Made by a program: the position numbers and the translations under genes. From positions 8,122,001 through 8,186,000 of the forward strand of contig OZ005703.1 of NCBI GenBank assembly GCA_963930775.1: a stretch of DNA of 64,000 nt, written 5' to 3'. The stretch is from Cliona cf. orientalis (lineage: Eukaryota > Porifera > Demospongiae > Clionaida > Clionaidae). This document shows positions 11,201 to 21,654 of this stretch, piece by piece; within the stretch, counting starts at the first letter, position 1, and every line of letters starts with the position of its first letter. The notes under the pieces are model-generated. The model ran no database searches and was not told the DNA's origin. It saw only the letters and a list, made by a program, of their open reading frames with translations.

Positions 11201-14200
11201 TATTGCCAATATCAGTCACAGTCACAACACTGTTGTTACCATAGAGCTGACCATTCAGGAGAAAGCCAAGGTCTGCATGAATAGAGAATTCGAAGTAAAA
11301 TCTCAAAGGCATGTATACTTTTTACCCTGAGGGGCAGTGGTGCTGGCTGTGTAAAAGGCTGGTGGACCACGCATGTCGACGTTGGGATTTGAGGCCTGAA
11401 TTTCAAAGGTATAATTTGTGAGAGGTGGCAGTCCACTAATACTAAATATTCTATCGTCATCTCCAGTCCCTATAATCGTCACAGCATCAGTTCTAACACT
11501 AGGATCAGATGTTGGATAATAGATAAGTCTATAGGAATCAGTGTGTCCATTGCGCTGCTGACAGTCAACACGATCCCATCGGATTGTGATGCCAGTGACA
11601 TTCACAGAACTGGTAGTAAGAGACTGCACTAACCCAGGGGCTGAGGAATAGATGTGGTGTAATTATAGTAAATGTAACATGCATACATGTACCTGCTTCA
11701 GCAGTAGTGGTCACGGTAGGCTGTGATGCTACACTCCTTGTCACACTGTTGACAGTTGTTAGTGTGATTCTGAACAGACTATCCTCCTCCACTGGAGTTG
11801 AGGCACTGTCGTTCAAAGTGTATCTTCTCAGAGTGCCATCGTTCACTGATACGGGGGCTGAGGTGAATGGTGTGCTACCACATTCTTCAATAAAATAATG
11901 ATAGTTGATCTCATATCTGTCCACAGCATCAGCTCCCTCTGGCTGCTCCCAGGTCAAAGTGATGGAGGTAGGTGTGGTAGTAACTGCCCTCAGGTTAGTG
12001 GGAGGAGGGAGGGGGGCTGCAGTGAAAGCATAATAATAATATTATTATTCTAGATACAGTGATGCAATGAGGTACATACCAACAGTTATGTTAGTTGATC
12101 CCGATGTTGTTCCACCAGAAGTGATAGTAGCTTGGCAGGAGTAGCTACCAGTTGTAGCTGCACCAACTGAGACAGTGCTGACATATAATATTACGTATGT
12201 TGTAGTGTTCACCATCACAGTTGGTACTGGGTTAGCTGGCTTAAACATCACATCTGTTGGTCCAGTCCACTCTGTGTTGACAGTCACTGGAACATCCACT
12301 GCTGAACTCAACTCTACAGTACAGGTCAGAGTAACACTGGCTCCTGCAATCAAGCCCAGCGGAACAGTGACAGTCACAGCAGTAGGAGCTGGGACTGAAG
12401 GAAGAGAAAATACCTAAAATTAATAATAATATTATAAAAACAAGATCTTACAATCGACTTCCACCATGTCTCTATTCTCCACCACCACACTGCCCACAGT
12501 GGCTTGACATGTGTAGGTACCAGCATGAGAGGCCAGTAAGGGAGAGAACTGAAGTTGACTGATGTTAGTCAGCTGAGTTCCAATGCTATCAAACCACTGA
12601 TAAGTTGTTGGATCAGTTGTTCCAGTGACAGAGCAGTCCAGGGCGTAGTTCTGGCCAGCAGTTGGGGTGCCAGTGGAGGTGATCATAACTCCGACTGAAA
12701 CTATATTGTACACAGGTAAACTTCAATATCAATAAGAATATTTTGCAGTTACATACCTATGTTACCACAGAGATGCTGTGTATCTCCAGCAGCATCAGGT
12801 ACTTCACAACAGAACAGTCCAGTTGGCGACATGACATTAGTATTGAGGCGGTTCAGGTTGACTGTTCCATCATTTCCTCTGCTTCGGTAAAATGTTGTAG
12901 CCACACCTTGAGCTGGAACACTTGTTCTCCCATTAGGAAAGTACCACTCTCCAAATCTGTTTGGAGCAGTGGCACAACATGGCATCCTGTCAGTGATACA
13001 CTGGAGTCCAGTGTTGGATGTAGTATCAGTCTCTCCAATCTCAGTGATTTGTATGGCACTGTTGTTAGCATAGACCACTCCCCTTAGAGAGAGGTAGACA
13101 CCTGCACACATGCAACACAAATGATTGTTTTAATTCATAATGCATATTATAGAGCATCTTACCAGTACCAACAGTGATCCTATCCATTCCAGTTACTCCA
13201 GTACCACCGATAATGAAAGAGTTTGCTGTCACTAACCTAATATTAGCCAGGCAGGTGTACTCTCCAGAGTGGTTTCTCCCAAATGGGCCAACAGTGGCTG
13301 TACTGGTGTACCTAGTATTGCTCTCCATCACTGAGTTAGCAACAGGAAAAACTGTTATTCCCATAGGTCCTGATATCTGAGCAGTCACATTCACTGGAAT
13401 ATCCACCAATGGACTCAAATCAACAGTGCACGTCAGAGTAACAGTTGATCCAATTGGACAAATGGGGCTAGCTGGAGTATTGGTAATCATCACTGCTGGA
13501 TTTGGTACTGCATGGAGCAGGAAAAAGAGAATGATGCATAAGGAGTACAGATCGGGGTAACCATCTGTCCTTTTGAAACTTATACTCCCCTTCCCATACA
13601 TGTACACCACTGCTGCTATGATCCTTCCATAGCCACCAATCCGTTTTCATAAGCTAAACGTTGAAGACTTATGCGTTAATGAAACATCAATATTATTGGT
13701 GCTATTGGTGAGGGTATTCAACCCTCCACTTAAAACTTCTGCCCCTTACATCCTTCAACAACTACCAATCCAGCATACTAAATCTTCTGAACTAACAATA
13801 TACAGCAACATCGATACTATTGGTGCAATAGAAGCTATAATCCTCTTAAAACTTACAAGTCAGTTGAACACTCTCAGAGTTGGCTGAGGCAGTGATAATG
13901 GGACCACTGAGTAGACTGGAAGTGACAGTGGCTCGACAGGTGTAGCTTCCAGCATCAGAGAAGGTGAGAGGAGAGAAGGAGTGAGTAGCCATTGTCTGAC
14001 CTGATACCACTGCACCATTCTTAAGCCACTGGTAGGTCACCATAGCATCAGTGAGCCTCTCAGCTCCAGTGACAGTACAGGTGAGGGAGTACATTGATCC
14101 CACCACTGGAGTAGGCACACTGGATGCAACTCTGACAGTGATGGTTGGGTCTGGAGATGAGAAGACACAAGAAAATAAAACCTCAAGTTATAATCACTTC

Positions 14201-17200
14201 ACTCACTCTGCACAGTGATGGTTGTGGATGCTGAGTCCATAACACTGCCCAGTGTAGCTCTACATGTGTATGTCCCAGCATCAGAGGCTGACAGTGGGTT
14301 AAATGTCAGTGTGCTCATGCTACCAGTTGTCACTACTCCAGATGTGATCATATTGTCCATAGGACCCATCAGCCAGGTGATGGTTGGCTGATCATTTGAC
14401 CCAGTCACAGTAACAGTACACTCCAGACTGTAGCTCTCCCCAGCAATGGCAGTACCAGTGGAAGTGATGGGGGAGACAGTGATAGAGACAGGAGATGGTG
14501 AGGTGGCTGGGGTAATGGAAACAATTATAATGTTAATTTTCACTGAGATAATCGCCTAGCATTCAAAGTTTATCCATGCAAATTTCTGGCTACAGCAAGG
14601 GGGACATGTCCACCAACATAGTTGCAAGACTTGATAGGGGCCAGTGAATTCAACTGTTTCACTGTATATCTAGGCAACTATTACATGTGTGCACACATGC
14701 ACTCATATACACATACATGTACATAATACAAGACGTACACACTGCAAGAGACCGACTGACCTGGAGTCTGTGTTGTTGGCATTTCAGTGGTCATAGTATC
14801 AGTAGCTGTCGCTTCAGTAGTGGTTTGTATTTCAGTAGTAGCTGTGGTTGCCTCCATAGTTGTAGTCGGAGCGATAGTTGGAGGCTCTGCAATGTCAAGA
14901 AATAAAATTGAACCGACACATTGACATCCAAATCTCAACTATTACTAACTGATAGAAGACTAAGTAGCTAAAACACCATTCAAGGAGGGTAATCATCTTA
15001 CCAATAGTGATCATGATGTCATCGCTCATTGATCCACTAGGCAAGAGGTATGGTGAAGTGGAGATGGTCATAGCCTGACAGGTGTATGTACCATCAGACA
15101 TCACTGCACTCAGCATTAGTGTTTTGGTGTATGTAGGAGGGGAAGTCCCTGACATCACTGGCATACTGCTAGATGACAGCATTCCTGATGATCCAGTCCA
15201 GGTTATGGCCACACTGACTGATGAAACACTGGCTAGATCTGTACTTAACTCCACAGTGCAGGTCAGAGTAACATCATCACCAAAAGTGATGGGACTCTCC
15301 AAGCTACTGCTAATAGTCACCATAGTAGGGTCAGGCACTGCATGTGGGGAATAGATATTCAATCAGACTCTCATCCAAATTATATCAATCATAACAATTA
15401 TATATTCTGAAACCCAGGGAGAGCCACTTTTCGTATTTATCAATCCAGTATGCTGTACAAATACTGAGCACCACATACACACAAATTAAGCATTTCTGAC
15501 GGATTTTATAATTATTTCAGTCATTTTCACAACATAAACCCTCACCAATACTAGTGCTCCTGCTATACAGCACACTATGCCATGACTTACATGAGAGTGT
15601 GACATTAAAAGGATCAGACTCAGCACTGATGGAGCTTGGGAGGATGGTAGATGAGATATCAACTGCACACGAGTACTGTCCAGCATCAGAGTAGGCAAGG
15701 GGAGAGAGTGACCAAGTTAGCTCCACTTGATCTGGCACCACCATTCCATTTCTGGCCCACTGGTAGGTTGTGGTAGGATTAGTGATCATACCAGCTCCAA
15801 CGACATTGCAGGTGAGGGTTAACGCTGCATCTACTATTGGAGCTACATCACTACTAACAGTGACAGCAATCATAGGGTCTGCCAGAAATGTCAAAGATTG
15901 AAATAAAGGTCACACAGCTGAAAGCAGTATAACTAATACTCACTCTGCACAGTGACGTTCATTTCTGCAGATCCTTCTGTACTTCCCAGCATCGCTCTAC
16001 ATGTGTATGTCCCAGCATGAGCTGCCGTCAGTGGGTCAAAGGTGAGTATATGCACATCCCCCAATATACTGACCATCTCAGAGGGAATAGGAGTGCTTGT
16101 TGGATCCAGCCAGGTGACACTTGATCCAGTCACAGCAGAACATATCAGGCTGTAGCCCTCACCAGCAATGCTTTCACCAGAAGCAGTGATAGTGGTAAGC
16201 ATGTCAACTATAGAATAAGAATAATAATTTATATTACAATAATCATTTATCTGTATGCACAAGGAGTGCAGTGTTCAGTATCTTGAGATCAATACCATAG
16301 GCAGTGGAAGCGTGTTGAATGTGAGGGGGCCAAGATGGGATATAATCCGTGTGCAAAATTTTAAGCCATGCCCACTAATTAGTGGTACCGTGTCCGTGAA
16401 ATAAAGAAACAATGATGGATAACCGGGCAAAAAAAGTCGATTTCAAGGAGAGCAGCAATGAAACTAGCATATTTTTGACTCAGAACTGATAGATGGCTAT
16501 TGCAGACAGGTAAAATTGACAAGTTCATTGTTTCTTTGCTTAGTACTTGTCACGTAAGGGTTGTTGGCATCATTGAAAGGAGTGAGGCTCGAATCAGCCA
16601 AAATTTATCATGAACATCATTAAGCACACTGGGATGGCATAATCTACAATACCTGTCCCTGTTATACTATAGAAGAAATGTCACTGGACACAAGGTATAA
16701 TAATAATAATATTATTATGTTCTAGTTAGCTCATGTTCACATAATAATCACAGTATTATGACTGAGCTGAAATACTCACCAATGTTTATGTACAGATTAG
16801 CATTAGGCCCATTAGCTTGAGGAATATTACATCGAAACTGTCCGGTAATAGTACCACTGGATTGACGGTGGAGTCGAATGAGCCGTGAGAGTCTGTCTCT
16901 GTAGTAGCCATTTGTAGCTCCCGACTCATTTGGTACAGTGTCATCAGACACAGGAAAATGGAATTTTCCATCACGAATTTCACCACCAATGCCATTCCTA
17001 CAACAAGTGGTGCTGTCAGTGGTACACTGAAGGGCATCAGCTCCCTCGCCAATGTCAGTCCTCAGCACTGTGGAGCCATTAGGGTAGGATATTCCATTGA
17101 GGTAGAAGCTAAGAGTTCCAGCTGACAGGGATAAGACAATGCCATTAATAATTTCTATAGAGATAATAATTATATTGTTATTGATTTTATTAGTGCATAA

Positions 17201-17810
17201 GATTTCTATATATGCACATTGACTCATCATTTTTAACATTATGATAACCAGTAACTTGTATGCATATTACATGCCCAGTAGCAATTTACTTTTCTGCGGT
17301 TATTAGGTAATGATGATGTAATCTATGAGGTAATTGCCAGAAAATGAAAAATCAGGGCCTCCGTGGGGCCTTTTTGAGACTTGAAAATCCAGGGAATACA
17401 TTACAAGCTGAGTGCTACTTCCTCTGACAAGTACCACCGGCCGAACTTCACACGTTCTCTTGGCTGACGTAATCCCGTGGATAAATAAATCTAGCCTTGT
17501 GCTGTATATAGCACTCACGCTATGTGCCATGCCGCGACCAACCTGATGTTCAGAAACTGTATGGCACTGTCGAGTTCATCTCCTGTGATTGAAAATTGTC
17601 AGTGTCGAGGTCGAGAGTTGGTCTCAGAGTCCATCATCGATGTGGCTTAGACTATGCATGCCGTATATTGATGATCAAACCATTTGCAGCTACTGGGCAT
17701 GTGGTCAAGTTTTTCATTGAGATTATAACCTCACCTTGAGCATTGGTTATGCTGACAGTGATAGTCACCAATATTGCCACCATACACACAATTTGTAGCA
17801 CCTTCCCCAT
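4907..17810 (-). CDS. Long Ig/FN3 receptor A with ITAM-bearing tail
   Basis: Predicted single-pass receptor of about 2986 aa in 31 coding exons. Exons: 17735-17810 signal peptide (25 aa, MGKVLQIVC start); 16780-17121 Cys-Cys/CEIPDA domain; Ig 15944-16207, 15591-15878, 15002-15337; Thr-rich 14761-14886; Ig 14207-14506, 13857-14150, 13163-13507; Cys-Cys domain 12757-13101; Ig 12452-12700, 12080-12394; FN3 11693-12016, 11326-11640; Cys-Cys domain 10907-11272; eleven Ig at 10570-10848, 10228-10494, 9784-10113, 9133-9498, 8776-9072, 8352-8705, 7931-8272, 7516-7872, 7136-7459, 6767-7072, 6378-6707; FN3 split over 6099-6314 and 5953-6045; FN3 5610-5879; membrane span 5313-5502; tail 4907-5261. Every extracellular exon from 16780-17121 down to 5610-5879 is a multiple of three with phase 1 borders, and the summed CDS is in frame. 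Typical Ig signatures (DAGTYTC, HAGRYTC) recur. I see no frame break, so this is the best-preserved long copy. The ligand is unknown. The tail suggests Src/Syk-type kinase signalling (inference). Confidence 0.85.
14761..14886 (-). other. Thr-rich linker exon of receptor A
   Basis: This 126-nt exon encodes 42 residues rich in Thr with Pro, Glu and Ala (TTTMEATTATTEIQTTTEA). It is probably an extended, O-glycosylated stalk between Ig blocks. It is phase 1-1 like the Ig exons. A homologue exists in receptor D (58062-58187) but not in B. Confidence 0.75.
17122..17734 (-). other. First coding intron of receptor A
   Basis: This 613-nt intron separates the signal-peptide exon from the first Cys-Cys domain exon. 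I see no exon and no clear mobile element in it. Short GC-rich stretches near 17400-17550 are unexplained. Confidence 0.5.
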
Positions 17811-18954
17811 CGCTACCTTGAACAAAAGGTTATACCAGAAGTAATCAGACTGTCAGTTATATTTTTTTTATGTTTCATGGCAAGATACATACGTAACAGT
17901 ATCCAAAACTGCACCTTATGGTAAGTATAATTATATACCTATAATTTGTCACATGATGCTGCAATACCATGAGCTAAATACTATTACTATGGAGTTACGA
18001 TAGTGTGACATTGAAGACGTTATGCATTCATTTACAGTTTATGTTATTGCCCAATGAAAACTCATTCAGCTTAGATTCAGTCAGTATAGCAATAATACAA
18101 ACCCTATAATACTGGTACTACGTTTGTACTTACGTCATAAAAATTTATTAATTAAACCGACACACACACAATGTAAGCTTGCTCTCTTCATACGCTGTGA
18201 ATTGGCTGTCACAAACAAAATTATCATGACATGCACCTTGCATAATAATAATAAATTATTATAATTACATCAGTAATCATCAAGTTGAAACTTATAGACT
18301 CTATTTAATCTGAAGGGCACGTTACTCATGGCAACGACCACACTAGCCTCGACATGCCAGATCACGCCAGTATGTGCCAGCTTCAATGAGCTATTAAACC
18401 ATGACCAGCAACAGAATCGTTTTATGGGAAGCTAAAATACCTAGGAATACCAACCGGGCCCGACCCGCTACAGAGTGGAATGACCATAGCATAACCTCTT
18501 GCAATGATAGCCACAAAGACACTCGCTATTGGCTGTCCGACTACCAGCCTGGAGTGGGCACATAATATTATCCCATCAAATACTCACGTGTATATCTTCC
18601 GATGAGCTGTGCGGCTGCAACTTAACCATGCAGTGATCAATAACGCGATTGATCAAGAGTATATATATACCATAATAGAAGGCTAGCTAATAAAAATTAT
18701 TTACGATTTTAAATTTCGCTATAGATTTTCTGGTAAAGGTCGTCACACACTCCATTAAAGATACACTCCTAGATCGCGAATTTTCTTTATCATGCGTTTT
18801 ATTTGATCGATCTTAATTCCGTGCGAGCGCTGCACATTATGACTGATGATACTCTCCTAACAATAATGTACACACCATCATACAAACAAAATGAACAATA
18901 ATACGTCATACACAAAAGTTAATGTAGAGTGTCGAATATTTTTCACTATTCTTT
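17811..18954. other. 5' region of receptor A
   Basis: This spacer lies between the start codon of receptor A and the stop of the RPTP fragment. Much of it resembles 61448-62756 upstream of receptor D, but not the region upstream of receptor B. It holds the putative leader exon at 18588-18629. No protein gene was found. Confidence 0.6.
18588..18629 (-). other. Putative upstream leader exon of receptor A
   Basis: Fourteen codons starting MVKLQPHSS end at a strong donor (CAC then GTGAGTATTT). Joined to the acceptor at 17816 they continue in frame through two codons (V, A) into the signal-peptide ATG, adding 16 residues. The same exon is kept upstream of receptor D at 62449-62490. It could instead be untranslated leader with a chance open frame. 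I did not find it upstream of B. Confidence 0.4.
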
Positions 18955-19065
18955 TCAGCTGACGATTCGTAAATTAGCTGTACCAAGGTCTTTTAAGTTG
19001 GCATATGTATCAAACGTGTCAAGAAAATCTGCCAAAGTGTGGTGACAGTAGATGTAGTATTCCTG

Positions 19066-19219
<154 letters not shown>

Positions 19220-19239
19220 TCCGAACCTGATGAAACATG

Positions 19240-19322
19240 ACCACAGGTTGTTTCTCTCTCACTTATAACCATCGTTTTGTTCACAGGTTGTTTCTCTCTC
19301 GCTTATAACCATCGTTTTGTTT
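19240..19322. repeat. Tandem direct duplication of about 43 bp
   Basis: The unit CCACAGGTTGTTTCTCTC plus CTTATAACCATCGTTTTGTT occurs twice in tandem with minor changes. It lies between two GA tracts inside the last RPTP intron, in a stretch (about 19220-19520) absent from the copies near 36440 and 62940. Confidence 0.8.
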
Positions 19323-19517
19323 ATAGCTATATATCCTCATACTTTTATGTATATTACTATAATGATATCATTCTTTTTAACCATGGTGTACCATGTTGTA
19401 CACACTTACAAGTTTTGTACTAGGAGATATTATGTGCGCCATGAATAGATGTACATGTAGGCACACTCCTTGGTTCTGTACAAACCCTCACTCATTATAA
19501 ATAAAGATGTTGAGGTC

Positions 19518-19522
<5 letters not shown>

Positions 19523-19593
<71 letters not shown>
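19523..19593 (+). repeat. Second (GA)n microsatellite
   Basis: About 70 nt of uninterrupted GA next to the donor side of the last RPTP intron. The two sister copies have only one GA tract, so the original tract was probably split by the insertion at 19220-19520. Confidence 0.95.
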
Positions 19594-19595
<2 letters not shown>

Positions 19596-20193
19596 AACTC
19601 TAATTATAGGACCTAGTGGGTCAGACTCACCAGCTCTGAGACGAGGTTTGGCCGTGAAATTCTTGATGACTTGACAAATTGGAACACATCAATCACTGCT
19701 TCAGTTTTCATCCTCTCTAGTTGAGCATGGATACAGATAAATGTACCAGTGCGACCTATACCATCACTGCAGCGAAATAAAATAACCAAAAAATGATTTT
19801 GGTCACTAAACAAATGTTATTTTTATAATCATAGTATTCTTAACAACAAGGTGGTTTAAGTTGTTGACAGAAAATATGAAATTCAAAACAAGTAGGGTTA
19901 CAGTATGCACAGAAACCTTTATCTTCACACAGGGTACAAGGACATGTACTCTATCACAGCCTGAGGCCGCTACCGCTGGTCTTAGAGTAGCTAGTACATT
20001 GTTCTCCTACTCACTTGCAAATGACAGTGATGGGTTTGTTACCGGTACTCCGCTGGACAGCGTTGACCGATTCTGCCATTTGGAGCACACCCTGAGAGGC
20101 GTCTGGCCGACCAAGCTCTGGCCAACCAAAGAACTGAAACTGTGTCACCATAAAACTAGCAATGTTCTTGTCATTCCCAAACGCAGACTGAGT

Positions 20194-20872
20194 CTATAGC
20201 ATGAGTGAGTGTGTGTATGCATATGAGAATAGGAAGAGAGGTTGCCTAAACGTGACACAGGTTAAATCAATAATGGTTATCAATAAGTACACAAAATTGT
20301 TCTTGCAAAATACCATGGATTTCCATAACTACAGGTACAAGCATCACAATAACATTAACTGTTACTGAGAAAGGACACAGAAAGTAATAATGGAATGCTG
20401 TTATGCACAATAACTTATGCCCATTTGGAATTGATCAACAAGTAGAGAGCACATTCCATGAATTTTAGCAGTGTGTTCCCTTGTCTGACAGTATCAATAC
20501 ACACGATCATTCTTTCTGTAGCACACGTGCAAAGTTATAGTGCAAGTGTATCTCTTCTCAGTGATGGATAGTTAATATTCATTCAGTGTCAGATCATTCC
20601 CAGCTAGAGACCTGGGGACATGCTAGAGTAGGTAGTCCATTCCACCTCAAATGGAGACAAATATGCTATTATAAAGCAGTTCAAACAGAGACAAATTGCT
20701 TGGATAGGGCCATTTGGCCATAAAGCCACAAGGCCAAAGCCCATTAGCCCATCTTATTCCATAACCCTGTTGGTTGCATACATGTATACCTGACGACCTT
20801 TACCACATCGAGCTGAATTAATTTTATTACATGTAACTTAGGCGACCTTTACCATATCAGCTACACAGCTAC
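20194..20872 (-). other. Intron inside RPTP fragment
   Basis: This non-coding stretch lies between two D2 exons. It contains short palindromic GGCC/TTTGGCC repeats near 20707-20755. It matches 37033-38159, which has an extra inserted element. No exon seen. Confidence 0.5.
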
Positions 20873-21302
20873 CTTTCCTTCAGTGATTTCAAATTTCCTG
20901 ATGATGAACTCTGTCCTTATCCTCCTTCTTCTCTGACTTGAGTGTAAGTAGCAGCTTGCCATAGTGATCGGGGGAGAAAGAGGGAAGGAGAGAGGGAGAG
21001 TGTATGCAGCATACCTCAGTCTCCTGCCGTCAGGATTCGACGCAGGTATACCATGGCACCAGTATGTATACATGTATACACTTGCATGCGATAACATTCC
21101 ACTGTGCACATGTGCGAAGTTGTGCAAGTTGGTAATCAGGTTCAACTTTATACTGGCTCAGAGGAGCCTGATAAAAATTATGAGCAGCACTCCAAACACT
21201 ATCAAAGGTGTATCTACATCTACAATGATTGACTATCCACTATTATAATAATACCAGTAATATTGTTACAATGCAGTAATAATGAATCATGGATCCGGAC
21301 TG

Positions 21303-21654
21303 TCATTGATCATCTTGTGCAGCAGTTGGCTGAGTTGAAGGAGTCTCAGCAGGTTTGTTAGTGTTGCCATGGATACTGGTGGTTGCCACGGGGACATAGG
21401 CTGGGCACTGGGTGAACTCATAGTCTCCAGTTAATGTCATTGGCTGCAGCTGCACTGCCTCCGCCTCTGTGGGCTGGGGCTTAGCCGGGGGTGGAATTTT
21501 TACATCCTCATAAGTAGCTGTAGCCTGATTGTACTTGTCCAGTATCTCATACTCATGATCAGCGTCGATCGTTTCATAAACCTCTCTCTCTTTGTTAGTG
21601 GAGGGGGACAGATCACTTAACATCACACTCCCAGGCGCTTCGTATGGCAAGGGT
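21303..21654 (-). other. Cytoplasmic tail exon of receptor B: ITAM-like, x5 spacer
   Basis: This exon is homologous to the tail of A but one codon shorter between the paired tyrosines: VYETIDADHEYEIL, that is YxxI, five residues, YxxL. Five falls just outside the usual 6-8 spacer, so ITAM function is less certain here. YEDV, DYEF and YVPV sites and the proline-rich stretch are kept. The exon ends in AAQDDQ and a TGA stop. Confidence 0.75.
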
